Below, piece after piece: positions 26,276 to 35,374 of a stretch of 64,000 nucleotides of DNA; the stretch's first letter is position 1; every line of letters starts with the position of its first letter. The notes beneath the pieces are model-generated. The model ran no database searches and was not told the origin of the DNA. It saw nothing but the letters and a program-made list of their open reading frames with translations. Made by a program: the position numbers and the translations under genes. Source of the stretch: an uncultured Clostridia bacterium (lineage in GTDB: Bacteria; Bacillota; Clostridia; Oscillospirales; Oscillospiraceae); assembly GCA_947173485.1 (NCBI GenBank), contig CAMWFH010000011.1, positions 1 to 64,000 of the forward strand. The letters run 5' to 3'.

Positions 26276-27460
26276 TCACACCTCCAGGTTGCGCCCCTCG
26301 CTGTCAAAGACGTGGCAGACGCTGCCGGAGAAGGAGAACTGCACCGTCGCGCCCCGGCTGAAGGTCTCCTTGTGGTTGCCGTTCAGGTCCATAGTGGGCA
26401 CGATGATCACCACGTCCCGGCCCAGCACGCTGGTGTGGAGATAGATCTCGCTGCCCATCATCTCACTCACGTCCACGGTGGCGGTGAGGGTGTTGGGCCC
26501 GCTGCTCAGGGTGATGTGGCTGGGACGGACGCCCAGGGTGATGTTCTGGGGAGCCACGTCCTTGGCGGCCAGCTTCTTCTGCTTCTCCTCCGAGAGGACT
26601 ACGCTGATGCCGCCTACGCTCACGCTGTACAACCCGCCGTTCTTCTCCAGCTTGGCATCGAAGAAGTTCATCTGGGGGGTGCCGATGAAGCCGGCTACGA
26701 ACAGGTTGGCGGGGTGGTCGAACACTTCCTGAGGGGTACCGATCTGCTGGATGAAGCCGTCCTTCATGATCACGATCCGGTCGCCTAAGGTCATGGCCTC
26801 GGTCTGGTCGTGGGTGACGTACATGAAGGTGGTGTTGATCTTCTGCCGCAGCTTGATGATCTCCGCACGCATCTGGTTGCGCAGCTTGGCGTCCAGGTTG
26901 GAAAGGGGCTCATCCATCAGCAGCACCTTGGGCTCCCGGACGATGGCCCGTCCGATGGCCACCCGCTGCCGCTGGCCGCCGGAGAGGGCCTTGGGCTTCC
27001 GGTCCAGGTATTGGGTGATATCCAGGATCTCGGCGGCCTCCTTCACCCGGCGGTCGATCTCATCTTTGGGGATCTTGCGGAGGGTCAGAGGGAAGGCCAT
27101 GTTCTCGTAGACGGTCATATGGGGGTAGAGGGCGTAGGACTGGAACACCATGGCGATATCCCGGTTCTTGGGCTCCACGTCGTTCATCAGCTTGCCGTCG
27201 ATGTACAGCTGGCCCTCGGAGATCTCCTCCAGGCCGGCCACCATCCGCAGGGTGGTGGACTTGCCGCAGCCGGAGGGGCCTACCAGGACGATGAACTCCT
27301 TGTCGGCGATGTCCAGGTTGAACTCCTGGACGGCGACGACGCCCCGGTCGGTCACCTGGAGGTTGTTCTTCTTCTCCGGCGTGCCCTTCTTCTTTTTGAC
27401 GGTCTTCTGTCCGCTGTGGGGGTAGATCTTCATGATGCCTTTCAGATTCAGGGTAGACAT
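26276..27460 (-). CDS. ugpC: UgpC/MsmK-type ABC ATP-binding protein for CUT1 sugar importers
   Basis: 394 residues from the ATG at 27460. Walker [11 protein letters not shown]-loop [10 protein letters not shown], signature LSGGQRQR, Walker B VLLMDEP, H-loop YVTHDQ, followed by the long TOBE/regulatory domain ([15 protein letters not shown] onward). An unusual basic insertion [14 protein letters not shown] (19-32) precedes the first strand after the N-terminal [11 protein letters not shown]. The sugar permeases at 33460-35329 lack an ATPase, so this protein probably powers them, and perhaps other importers, as MsmK does in streptococci. Confidence 0.93.
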   Translation of the reverse strand: MSTLNLKGIMKIYPHSGQKTVKKKKGTPEKKNNLQVTDRGVVAVQEFNLDIADKEFIVLVGPSGCGKSTTLRMVAGLEEISEGQLYIDGKLMNDVEPKNRDIAMVFQSYALYPHMTVYENMAFPLTLRKIPKDEIDRRVKEAAEILDITQYLDRKPKALSGGQRQRVAIGRAIVREPKVLLMDEPLSNLDAKLRNQMRAEIIKLRQKINTTFMYVTHDQTEAMTLGDRIVIMKDGFIQQIGTPQEVFDHPANLFVAGFIGTPQMNFFDAKLEKNGGLYSVSVGGISVVLSEEKQKKLAAKDVAPQNITLGVRPSHITLSSGPNTLTATVDVSEMMGSEIYLHTSVLGRDVVIIVPTMDLNGNHKETFSRGATVQFSFSGSVCHVFDSEGRNLEV

Positions 27461-27628
27461 AGCCTTCGGCTTTGATCCATGGGCCTCCGCCCTATGGGCC
27501 TCGCCCGTGTCACCGGGCTTTACGACAGGTCTCCACACTGCCGCACCGCAAGCCGCAGCGGTATTCCTCCTTTTTTCGGTGCCGGGGACTATAGGAATGG
27601 AGTAGTTCACCGGCCCTTGGCGTTTTCT

Positions 27629-27689
27629 GTCCTTTTTCTTGAAAGAAAAAGGACCAAAAAGAACTTTTTGCGCAAAACTTACGTTTTGC
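27629..27689. repeat. Composite inverted-repeat element in the gap between UgpC and DUF624 genes
   Basis: GTCCTTTTTC (27629-27638) and GAAAAAGGAC (27645-27654) form a perfect 10-bp hairpin. A second, GCAAAAC-TTAC-GTTTTGC (27672-27689), contains the DUF624 stop codon. On the minus strand the second hairpin leads into GCAAAAAG and further T-rich sequence, so it can act as a terminator for the DUF624 gene. Confidence 0.6.
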
Positions 27690-28413
27690 TTTTGTGGGGG
27701 TATTGGATGGCCCGGATCTGCTCCTCGATGTGGAAGTTCTTCTCCAGGCCGGGATAGATCAGGAACAGGGCGGGGACGGAGACGAGCCAGAAGTTGGTGA
27801 ACAGCAGCAGGAAGGCCACCAGCCGGAAGCAGAGCAGCACCACGCCCCAGTAGACCGTCACCAGCGCCAGGGCGGCCACGCTCCGGGGCAGCTGGCCCAG
27901 GAACAGCAGCGCCGCGTTCCGCACCAGCTGGGGAAGGGTCAGGTCCATCAGCGCCAGCTGGGGCCAGAGGTAGAGGGAGAGGCCGGTCACGATCAGGATG
28001 CCCGCCCCCAGTACCGCCCCCATCCAGGGGGTGAGGCCCATGGCCCCCGTGTGGAACAGCAGGAACAGCTGGCTCCCCAGCAGCAGCCCCGTCAGGGCCC
28101 CCGGCAGCAGGGAGGCCTTGGCGTTCCGCCGCCAGACCCGCTTGTAGGTGTGCCACCAGAAGCCCGGCTCGTCCCGGAGGGGCCGCAGGATGGCATCCGC
28201 CAGGGCGCACAGCTCCGGCCCGGCGATGGCCCCGCCCAGCAGCCCCGCCAAGGGGGCCAGCAGCAGGGAGTGGGAGGCCCGGGCCACGGCAAAGCCCAGC
28301 AGGAAGGGACCGCAGCCCAGGAGCGCCAGGAAGCCGGCGCCGAAGAAGGCCTTGAAGTCCCGGCCGAACAGCTCCGCCAGCCGGAGGATGCCCGTCTTAC
28401 GCTCGTTATCCAT
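27679..28413 (-). CDS. DUF624/YesL-like integral membrane protein
   Basis: 244 residues, with about six membrane helices and the family landmark [20 protein letters not shown] after the third, followed by [16 protein letters not shown]624 (YesL) proteins are habitually encoded with CUT1 sugar importers, which matches the neighbours. Start at 28413 gives an 8-bp overlap with the upstream gene. Confidence 0.85.
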   Translation of the reverse strand: MDNERKTGILRLAELFGRDFKAFFGAGFLALLGCGPFLLGFAVARASHSLLLAPLAGLLGGAIAGPELCALADAILRPLRDEPGFWWHTYKRVWRRNAKASLLPGALTGLLLGSQLFLLFHTGAMGLTPWMGAVLGAGILIVTGLSLYLWPQLALMDLTLPQLVRNAALLFLGQLPRSVAALALVTVYWGVVLLCFRLVAFLLLFTNFWLVSVPALFLIYPGLEKNFHIEEQIRAIQYPHKSKT

Positions 28414-29032
28414 CCTCGCTCCTCCTCTCCAGCTCCTCCCAGAGGGCCGCCGCCCCGGCCAGGGCCCTTCGGTCCTCCTCCGTGGGGGCGATCCGCCGGG
28501 CGAAGCACAGCGCCCCGCCGTCACAGTTCTCCAGCGCCGCCTCCGCCGCGCCGGGGCAGTCCCGCCAGGGGATGGTCCCTGGCTCCAGGGCCTCGTAGGC
28601 CGCCTGGAACCCCACCGGGTCCTCCAGGAGAAAGATGCCGCTCTGGCGGGTATAGAAGTCCGCGCTGAGCTTATCCAGATTGCTGGTCACCACCATCCGG
28701 GTGCCGCCGTCCATCTCGGCCCCGTAGTCTAAAGCGAAGTCGATCTGGATCACGTTCAGGGCCACGCTGCCCCGTCCGTCGCCGTTGACATCCGGGCAGA
28801 TGCCGTCCAGCACCGCCTGGATGGCGGCCACCTCCTCCGAGGCCAGAGGATGGGCGGTGACCAGGGCCACGCCGCAGTCGGGGCGGGCCTGGGTCAGCTG
28901 GGTCCGCAGGATGCCCGCTAGGATCGCGGCCACCGCCGCTCCCAGCAGCAGCTGCCGCCAGTGGTAGTACCACCAGTTCTTCCACCGCTGGGATGGGGTC
29001 ATATCGGGCATCTCCCTGGGCCGTTGTCCCAT
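28406..29032 (-). CDS. Membrane-anchored extracytoplasmic protein of unknown function
   Basis: 208 residues: a short Trp/Tyr-rich cytoplasmic start (RWKNWWYYHWRQ), one membrane helix (about 27-43), and an extracytoplasmic domain. Residues around ICPDVNGDGRGSVALNVIQI resemble the calcium-binding DxNxDG loop of dockerin/EF-hand repeats. It overlaps the DUF624 gene by 8 bp, so the two are translated together and may work together. No named family recognised. Confidence 0.75.
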   Translation of the reverse strand: MGQRPREMPDMTPSQRWKNWWYYHWRQLLLGAAVAAILAGILRTQLTQARPDCGVALVTAHPLASEEVAAIQAVLDGICPDVNGDGRGSVALNVIQIDFALDYGAEMDGGTRMVVTSNLDKLSADFYTRQSGIFLLEDPVGFQAAYEALEPGTIPWRDCPGAAEAALENCDGGALCFARRIAPTEEDRRALAGAAALWEELERRSEDG

Positions 29033-29098
29033 AGCCGCCTCCTGTTCTCCGCTCGTTATCGCTCCGCTGCCGCGGGATAAAGGGTCCCCCGCACTGGG

Positions 29099-30019
29099 TC
29101 AGGGCACATAGACGGCCAGCGTCTGGCAGGCGCCCTCCATCTGATAGTCTCCGCTGCCCGCTGGCAGGAAGAAGCAGCTCCCCGGCTGGGCTGTTTTCGT
29201 CTCGCCGCCGCAGGTCAGCATCCCTTGGCCCTCTGTCACCAGCAGGGCCTGGAAGCTCTCCTCGCCGCAGCGGCCCCGGAAGGGTCCGTCATGGCGCTCC
29301 ACGGCAAAGTAGGGGCAGGCCCCCAGCCGGGTATCGAAGTCCATAGGCTTTACGGGAGACAGATCGGCCACCGCCAGGGCTTTTTCTACATGGAGAGGCC
29401 GTTTCTTCCCGTCCGGTCCCACCCGGTCGTAGTCAAAGACCCGGTAGGTCACGTTGGAGTTCTGCTGGATCTCCGCGATCGCCAGCCCCGCGCCGATGGC
29501 GTGGAGGGTCCCGGCGGGGATGAAGAACACGTCCCCCCGGCGGACCGGCACCTTGTGTAAGATCTCCGGCAGGGTGCCCGCCTGGATGTGCCGGGCGAAG
29601 TCCTCCCGGGAGACTTCCCGCTCCACACCGTAGTAGAGGGAGGCGCCGGGGGCGGCGTCCAGCACCACCCACATCTCCGTCTTGCCGTACTGCCCCTCAT
29701 GGGTCAGGGCGTACTCGTCCGACGGGTGGACCTGGATAGACAGGTCCCGCTCCGCGTCGATGAGCTTGATCAGCAGAGGGAAGTCCTGGAAGGACCGGCA
29801 GTGGGTCCCCAGGCCTCCCTCCCGCTCCAGATAGGCCGGCAGGGTCATCCCCGCGAAGGGGCTGTCCGCCAGGCGCGAGGGGCCGTCCGGGTGGCAGGAC
29901 AGCACCCAGGCCTCCGCCAGGGGGTCCAGACTGCTCTCTACGCCGAAGTCCTCCCGCAGGCGGCGGTGTCCGCCCCAGAGGTAGTCCTTGCAGGCGGGGG
30001 AAAGCCGGTAGGCCGGCAT
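29099..30019 (-). CDS. manA: Mannose-6-phosphate isomerase, class I type
   Basis: 306 residues. The zinc site residues are in LSIQVHPSDEYA (Gln and His), KTEMWVVLDA (Glu) and IPAGTLHAIG (His). The small Firmicutes form lacks the long insertion of the enterobacterial enzyme. It converts mannose-6-phosphate to fructose-6-phosphate, the last step in feeding mannan-derived mannose into glycolysis. I chose the ATG at 30019 because GGAAGG is 8 bp upstream; a GTG at 30028 is in frame. Confidence 0.94.
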   Translation of the reverse strand: MPAYRLSPACKDYLWGGHRRLREDFGVESSLDPLAEAWVLSCHPDGPSRLADSPFAGMTLPAYLEREGGLGTHCRSFQDFPLLIKLIDAERDLSIQVHPSDEYALTHEGQYGKTEMWVVLDAAPGASLYYGVEREVSREDFARHIQAGTLPEILHKVPVRRGDVFFIPAGTLHAIGAGLAIAEIQQNSNVTYRVFDYDRVGPDGKKRPLHVEKALAVADLSPVKPMDFDTRLGACPYFAVERHDGPFRGRCGEESFQALLVTEGQGMLTCGGETKTAQPGSCFFLPAGSGDYQMEGACQTLAVYVP

Positions 30020-30037
30020 AGCGTTCACCTTCCTTCA

Positions 30038-30059
30038 GCCGCCCGCGGGCGGCTTTTTT
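30038..30059 (+). terminator. Terminator-like palindrome with T run on the plus strand
   Basis: GCCGCCCGCGGGCGGC is a perfect 16-bp palindrome followed by TTTTTT. Both flanking genes are on the minus strand, where no T run follows, so it would stop only antisense transcription. Role uncertain. Confidence 0.4.
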
Positions 30060-30071
30060 GTGGCTTGCCGC

Positions 30072-31253
30072 TCAAGGCTGCCGCTGTAGATAGGCTAGGT
30101 TTTTCTCCACCAGTGCCCGCCGCTGCTTCACGCAGTCCACACTGCGCAGGGGGTCGGCGGGGGTGTGGAGGGCGAAGTCCACCAGCCGGTCCAAGGTGGT
30201 GGAGGCCACATGGAGCCGGGTGTCGGCGGAGGCGTAGTAGATATACACGCTGCCGTCGTCGTCCACGATGGCCCCGTTGGTGAAGGCCACGTTGCTCACG
30301 TCCCCCACCCGCTCGTCCCCCCTGGGGGCGATCAGGAACCCGGAGGGCTCGGCGATGACCCTTGCCGGGTCCTCCAGGGCGGTCATGAACACATAGACCA
30401 CATACCGCAGGCCGGCGGCGGTGTTGCGCACGCCGTGGGCGATGTGGAGCCAGCCGGCCCCGGTCTTGATGGGCACGGCCCCCGCGCCGTTCTTCACCTC
30501 GGTGATGGTGTGGTACCGCCGGGGACTGGTGATGCGCTCATGGCCGATGACGGGATGGGTGATGTCCTCACAGAGGCCAAAGCCGATGCCGCCCCCGGAG
30601 CCGGTGTCGATAAAGCCGTCCATGGGCCGGGTGAAGAAGGCGTATTTCCCCTCCACCAGCTCCGGCAGCAGACAGACGTTGCGCTGCTGGGGGCTCTCCT
30701 GGGTCACCAGATCCGGCAGACGCTCCCAGGTCTCCAGGTCCTTTGTTCTGACGATGCCCGCCGCCGCCACGGCGGCGGAGAGGTCCGGGTCGCTGGGGTC
30801 CTTGCGCTCAGAGCAGAACACCCCGTAGATCCACCCGTCCTCGTGCTGGGTCAGGCGCATATCGTAGACGTTGGTCTCCGACCGGCAGGTGTCCGGCAGC
30901 AGGATGGGGTAGTCCCGGAACCGGAAGCCCTCCGTGGGGCTCTCGCTCTCCGCCACGGCGAAGAAGCTCTTCCGGTCGTTGCCCTCCACCCGGGCCACCA
31001 GGCAGTACCTGTCCCCCAGCTTGATCGCCCCGGCGTTGAACACCGCGTTGACCCCCAGCCGCTCCATAAAGAAGGGGTCGGTCTCCGGGTCCAGGTCGTA
31101 GCGCCAGATGAGGGGCGCGTGGTCCCGGGTGAGGACCGGATGCTCCCAGCGGGTGAAGATACCGTTGTAGAAGTCACTGGGCCGGTTGGGCCGGGCGATC
31201 AGGGCCTCATACCGGGCCGTCTCCCGCCTTAGGGCGGTCTCAAACGAAAACAT
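30072..31253 (-). CDS. GH130 subfamily 1 phosphorylase, probably 4-O-beta-D-mannosyl-D-glucose phosphorylase
   Basis: 393 residues. The proton-donor aspartate D131 lies in [11 protein letters not shown], in the same position and context as in the characterised mannosylglucose phosphorylases. Phosphate-binding segments include [20 protein letters not shown] and [16 protein letters not shown], and the end has [11 protein letters not shown]. The enzyme splits Man-beta-1,4-Glc with phosphate into mannose-1-phosphate and glucose. It starts 14 bp inside the end of the 2-epimerase gene, which makes its substrate from beta-1,4-mannobiose. Confidence 0.92.
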   Translation of the reverse strand: MFSFETALRRETARYEALIARPNRPSDFYNGIFTRWEHPVLTRDHAPLIWRYDLDPETDPFFMERLGVNAVFNAGAIKLGDRYCLVARVEGNDRKSFFAVAESESPTEGFRFRDYPILLPDTCRSETNVYDMRLTQHEDGWIYGVFCSERKDPSDPDLSAAVAAAGIVRTKDLETWERLPDLVTQESPQQRNVCLLPELVEGKYAFFTRPMDGFIDTGSGGGIGFGLCEDITHPVIGHERITSPRRYHTITEVKNGAGAVPIKTGAGWLHIAHGVRNTAAGLRYVVYVFMTALEDPARVIAEPSGFLIAPRGDERVGDVSNVAFTNGAIVDDDGSVYIYYASADTRLHVASTTLDRLVDFALHTPADPLRSVDCVKQRRALVEKNLAYLQRQP

Positions 31254-32424
31254 CAGGGTCCCTCCTTATCAGCTCCAGGCACATCCGCCCGTTGTGGTAG
31301 GGGCACTTCCAGGGCTCCACGATGGGCTTGCCCTGGTCCGGCGTCCCGTTCTCGTCCAGCCGCCAGTACCACTCCCCGCCGGGCCGGTGGTCCGTCACCT
31401 TTTCGGTGATGTACCGCCAGACGGCGGCGGCGGCGTCCCGGCAGTCGGTCCGGTCCGGGTGCTTGCCGAACTCGTTCACCAGCCCCAGCACCGCCTCCGC
31501 CTGGACCCACCAGACCCGGTGGCCGTCCACCCGGCCCTCCTCGCACTCGTTGGCGATCGAGGCGCCGTCGAAGGCGTCCCGGAGGACGCTGCGGGCCAGG
31601 TCGGAGTCGATGGCGGCGATCTTCTCCGCCAGCGCCGGCTTTCCCAGCAGCTTACAGCCCCAGTCGATGAGCCAGCTGCTCTCGATGTCGTGGCCGTAGC
31701 TGGTCAGGTCGATGAGAGGGCGGTAGTCCAGGTCGAAGAACACCTTCTGCCGCCTCCGGTCCGGGTCGTAGATCCTGCCGGCGTAGATGTCCAAGATCCG
31801 CTCCATGGCCCGGCCCACCGCCGGGTCCCGGCTGGCCTGGTAGAGCCCGGCGTAGCCCTCAAAGACGTGGAGCAGGGTGTTCATGGTCCGCTCCGCCATC
31901 ACCCCGTTCTCCGACAGCTTCTCGTTGGAGATGGGGGAGAAGTCCCGGGAGAAGGCCTCCAGATAGCCCTCCGCGTCGGTACACCGCTCCTCGATCAGCC
32001 GGAACAGGGACCGGGCCAGGGCCAAAGGCTCCTCCTCGCCGGTGAGGCGGGCATAGGCGGAGAGGGCGTAGATGGCGAAGGCTTGGTCATAGGTGTGCTT
32101 GCTGTCGTCCAGGGGCTTGCCGTCGTAGGTCACCGACCAGTAGACCCCGCCATAGTCCCGGTCCAGGCAGTGGTCCCGGAGGAAGAGATAGGCGTGGCGG
32201 GCGTAGGGGAAGAGACTGCCGTCTCCCAGTCCCATAGCCGCCTCTGAGAAGAACCAGAGGATGCGGCTGTTGAGGATGCACCCCTTCTCCGCCTTCCTGT
32301 CCACCTGGTGGCGGAAGTCCATATAGCCGTAGTAGCCGCCGAACGTATCGTCCCGGAGGGCCTGCCAGAAGGGCAGCAGCCGCTCTGTCAGCATGGCGCT
32401 GGCGGCGTTGGCGATGCGCTCCAT
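31240..32424 (-). CDS. AGE-superfamily 2-epimerase, probably cellobiose/mannobiose 2-epimerase
   Basis: 394 residues forming an (alpha/alpha)6 barrel. Landmarks are GGYYGYMDF near the start, [34 protein letters not shown] with a catalytic His, [15 protein letters not shown] and [16 protein letters not shown]. In mannan loci this enzyme turns the reducing-end mannose of beta-1,4-mannobiose into glucose for the neighbouring GH130. The start at 32424 follows GGAGGTGACC; an in-frame GTG at 32433 overlaps that site. Confidence 0.92.
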   Translation of the reverse strand: MERIANAASAMLTERLLPFWQALRDDTFGGYYGYMDFRHQVDRKAEKGCILNSRILWFFSEAAMGLGDGSLFPYARHAYLFLRDHCLDRDYGGVYWSVTYDGKPLDDSKHTYDQAFAIYALSAYARLTGEEEPLALARSLFRLIEERCTDAEGYLEAFSRDFSPISNEKLSENGVMAERTMNTLLHVFEGYAGLYQASRDPAVGRAMERILDIYAGRIYDPDRRRQKVFFDLDYRPLIDLTSYGHDIESSWLIDWGCKLLGKPALAEKIAAIDSDLARSVLRDAFDGASIANECEEGRVDGHRVWWVQAEAVLGLVNEFGKHPDRTDCRDAAAAVWRYITEKVTDHRPGGEWYWRLDENGTPDQGKPIVEPWKCPYHNGRMCLELIRRDPDVFV

Positions 32425-32438
32425 GCCGGTCACCTCCT

Positions 32439-33452
32439 TCAGCGCTTTCCCAGTTCCCGGTCGCTCTCGCTCAGCTGACTGTTGGCCTTGATGTAGCCCA
32501 CCACCTCGTCCACGGTGGTGAAGGCCAGGCCCACATAGCTGTCGGCACAGCCGTAATAGACAGCGATGCGTCCGGTCTCGCTGTCGGCCAGGGCGGCGCA
32601 GGGGAAGCAGACGTTGGGCACGAAGCCCCGCTCCTCATACCACTCCGTCGGCGTCAGCAGGAAGTTCTGGCACCGGTAGAGGACCCGGCTGGGCTCGTCG
32701 ATATCCAGGATCGCCCCGCCGATGGAGTAGACGAAGCCGTTACAGGTGCCGGTGACGCCGTGGTAGAACAGCAGCCAGCCCTCGTCCGTCTCGATAGGGG
32801 CGGCCCCGCCGCCGATCTTCACGCTCTCCCACCAGTGGCTGGACTTGCCCATCACATGGCGGTGGCGGCCCCAGAAGGTAAGGTCCGGACTCTGGCTGAG
32901 GAAGATATCGCCAAAGGGGGTGTGGCTGGAGTCGGAGGGGCGGGAGAGCATGGTGTACAGCCCGCCGATCTTCCGGGGGAACAGCACCGCGTTGCGGTTG
33001 AAGGGGATGAAGGGATCCTCCAGCCGGGTGAAGGTCTTGAAGTCCTGCGTCTTGGCCATGCCGATGGAGGCGCCGTAAAAGTCCTGGCACCAGATGGCGT
33101 AGTAGGTGTCCTCCACCTGCACCAGCCGGGGGTCGTAGGCGTATACCGGCTGGGCCGGCGCGCCCTGGTCATCCACGAAGTGGATCTTCTCCGGCTCAAA
33201 GGCCCAATGGATGCCGTCGCCGCTGCGGCCTAGGTAGATGTAGGGCACGCCGTTGATCTGCTCCCCCCGGAACACGCCGATGAAGGCGCGCTCATAGGGG
33301 ATCACGGCGCTGTTGAAGATCCGGGCCACGCCGGGGAGGGGGTCCCGCGGGATGATCGGGTTGGCGTCATACCGCCACAGGGGCGCGCTGCTGCCGACAG
33401 GCCGGTCCTGCCAGGGGATATTGGGCAGAGCGGGACAGATCAGCTTGCTCAT
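32439..33452 (-). CDS. GH130 subfamily 2 phosphorylase, probably beta-1,4-manno-oligosaccharide phosphorylase
   Basis: 337 residues, shorter than the subfamily 1 enzyme. The proton donor D107 is in PVYAYDPRLVQVED. Phosphate- and sugar-binding stretches include FNRNAVLFPRKIGG, HWWESVKIGGGAAPIET and FYHGVTGTCNGFVYSIGGA. It would shorten manno-oligosaccharides from the non-reducing end, releasing mannose-1-phosphate. It is placed between the permeases and the epimerase in one minus-strand operon. Confidence 0.92.
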   Translation of the reverse strand: MSKLICPALPNIPWQDRPVGSSAPLWRYDANPIIPRDPLPGVARIFNSAVIPYERAFIGVFRGEQINGVPYIYLGRSGDGIHWAFEPEKIHFVDDQGAPAQPVYAYDPRLVQVEDTYYAIWCQDFYGASIGMAKTQDFKTFTRLEDPFIPFNRNAVLFPRKIGGLYTMLSRPSDSSHTPFGDIFLSQSPDLTFWGRHRHVMGKSSHWWESVKIGGGAAPIETDEGWLLFYHGVTGTCNGFVYSIGGAILDIDEPSRVLYRCQNFLLTPTEWYEERGFVPNVCFPCAALADSETGRIAVYYGCADSYVGLAFTTVDEVVGYIKANSQLSESDRELGKR

Positions 33453-33459
33453 GGGGCAC

Positions 33460-34311
33460 CTATCCTTTCACCGCGCCGGCCGCCATACCGCTGTAGATGT
33501 GGTCCTGGCACAGCAGGAAGACGATGAGGGCGGGGATGATGGTGATGATGACGCCGGCGCAGATGTAGTTGTACTGACTGCCGTAGGGACCGGTGAAGGT
33601 GTACAGGGCGGTGGAGATGGTCCGCAGGTAGTCGTGGGTCAGGTACAGGTTGGACATATAGTACTCGTTGTAGATGCTCACGCCCTTCAGCACGCAGCTG
33701 GTGACGATGGCGGGCTTCAGCAGGGGGAAGAGGATCTTGAAGAACACGCCGAAGTAGGTGCAGCCATCGATGATCCCGCTCTCGTCCAATGTCACCGGCA
33801 GGTTCTCGAAGAATTGCAGGAAGATGTAGATCGAGATGATGTCGGTGCCGCAGAGGACGATGATGTAGCCATACAGGTGGTTGATCAGGCCCAGGGAGTA
33901 CATGATCTGGTAGACCGTCACCTGGGTGGCGATGCCGGGGATCAGGGAGGCGAACATGAAGAGGTTGCGGATCGTGCCGTTGCCCACGAACCGGAACCGG
34001 TTCAGCACATAGGCCAGGGTGGCGCTGAAGAAGATGGACAGCACCAGCACGAACAGCAGCACGATGGTGGTGTTGCGGAAACCGGTGAACATACTGGCCT
34101 TGGTCCAGGCCTCCTTGAAGTTAGTCAGGTAGGCGAAGGAGGCGGGCAGGTCCAGGGGGGAGGTGGACTGGTACTCCTCGTTGGTCTTGAAGGCGGTGAG
34201 GACGCAGACCACCACCGGCAGCACCGCCACGATGGAGGCGCCGATCAGGGAGACATACTTCAGGATGCTGAACAGGATGGACCCCGGGGTCCTGGCTCTC
34301 AGCTTGCTCAT
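33460..34311 (-). CDS. CUT1 sugar ABC permease (MalG-like)
   Basis: 283 residues with six membrane helices and the EAA-type loop ESGIIDGCTYFGVFFKILFP. Begun at MSKLRARTPG (34311), 1 bp after the stop of the partner permease. It ends with VFLLCQDHIYSGMAAGAVKG, the usual C-terminus of MalG-type subunits. Confidence 0.93.
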   Translation of the reverse strand: MSKLRARTPGSILFSILKYVSLIGASIVAVLPVVVCVLTAFKTNEEYQSTSPLDLPASFAYLTNFKEAWTKASMFTGFRNTTIVLLFVLVLSIFFSATLAYVLNRFRFVGNGTIRNLFMFASLIPGIATQVTVYQIMYSLGLINHLYGYIIVLCGTDIISIYIFLQFFENLPVTLDESGIIDGCTYFGVFFKILFPLLKPAIVTSCVLKGVSIYNEYYMSNLYLTHDYLRTISTALYTFTGPYGSQYNYICAGVIITIIPALIVFLLCQDHIYSGMAAGAVKG

Positions 34312-34312
34312 A

Positions 34313-35329
34313 TCACGCACCTGCCTTTCCGGCGGCCTTCTTGGCGGCATAGCGCTCGTTGCGCAGCCGGGGCTTGGGGTCGCTGCCGTCGTCGCTGGCC
34401 TTGAAGGCGTACTTGAAGAAGAGCTTCTGGCCCACGGTGCAGAGGATGATGATGGCCAGCAGGACGATGGCCATGGCGCAGGCCAGGCCCACCTTCTGGT
34501 TCTCGTGGGCGATCCGGTTCATGATGACGAAGTAGGTGCCGGTGCCCATAGTGCCGTTGGTGATGACGTAGGGGGGCTCGAAGGCGCACAGGGACCCGGA
34601 GATGGACAGGATCAGGTTCAGCACGATGATGGTCTTGATGGAGGGGAGGATGATGTAGCGGAACTTCTGCCAGTTGTTGGCCCCGTCCAGGGCGCAGGCC
34701 TCGTAGAGGCTGTTGTCCACGCTCATCATGGCCCCCATGAACATGACCATGTTCTGGCCGGTGTAGCGCCAGACGGAGGTGGCCGCCAGGCAGATGTTGT
34801 TGATCTTGGTGTTCTGGAGCCACAGGGGGATGTTCTCCTCCGCCACGCCCAGGGCCATCAGGATGTTGTCCAGCACATAGCCGTGGGCGTAGAAGAACTT
34901 GAAGATGAAGCCTACAGCGATGCCGCAGATCAGGTAGGGGAAGAAGAGGCAGGCCTTGTACAGGTTGGACCCCTTCACCTTGAACACCATCAGGGAGGCG
35001 AAGAACAGGGCCAGAGCCAGCTGGACCACCGCGCCGCCCATGTAGAACACGCTGACCCAAAGGGTCTTGAAGCAGTCGTCCCGCTTAAAGACGTTGATGT
35101 AGTTCTTCAGCCCTACGAAGGTGCCCTCGCTGAGATAGTTGCGGTCATAGAAGCTGAACTGGATCATCTTGAAGAAGGGCAGGTAGGTGAACATAAAGAG
35201 CAGGATCATGGGCAGGATCATGAACGTCACAATCACCAGGATCCGCTGGCGCTTCCCGTTGTCGAAGAAGCCCCGCAGCCCACCGGCCTTCGGCTCCTGC
35301 ACGGCGGCAGTGCCTGGGGTAGTTTTCAT
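34313..35329 (-). CDS. CUT1 sugar ABC permease (MalF/UgpA-like)
   Basis: 338 residues, six membrane helices, with a cytoplasmic N-terminal stretch of about 27 residues. The EAA loop is NSLYEACALDGANNWQKFRY followed by IILPSIKTIIV. It forms a heterodimer with the MalG-like subunit encoded next. A charged C-terminal tail (PKPRLRNERYAAKKAAGKAG) is longer than usual. Confidence 0.93.
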   Translation of the reverse strand: MKTTPGTAAVQEPKAGGLRGFFDNGKRQRILVIVTFMILPMILLFMFTYLPFFKMIQFSFYDRNYLSEGTFVGLKNYINVFKRDDCFKTLWVSVFYMGGAVVQLALALFFASLMVFKVKGSNLYKACLFFPYLICGIAVGFIFKFFYAHGYVLDNILMALGVAEENIPLWLQNTKINNICLAATSVWRYTGQNMVMFMGAMMSVDNSLYEACALDGANNWQKFRYIILPSIKTIIVLNLILSISGSLCAFEPPYVITNGTMGTGTYFVIMNRIAHENQKVGLACAMAIVLLAIIILCTVGQKLFFKYAFKASDDGSDPKPRLRNERYAAKKAAGKAGA

Positions 35330-35374
35330 GATTTTGGACCTCCTACAGCAAATATCGAGAGGAAGGATCGGCGC

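Noticed and set aside
27461..28210. A 250-residue N-terminal extension of the UgpC protein
   Set aside because: It runs antiframe through the DUF624 gene and intergenic hairpins; the protein has its proper start at 27460.
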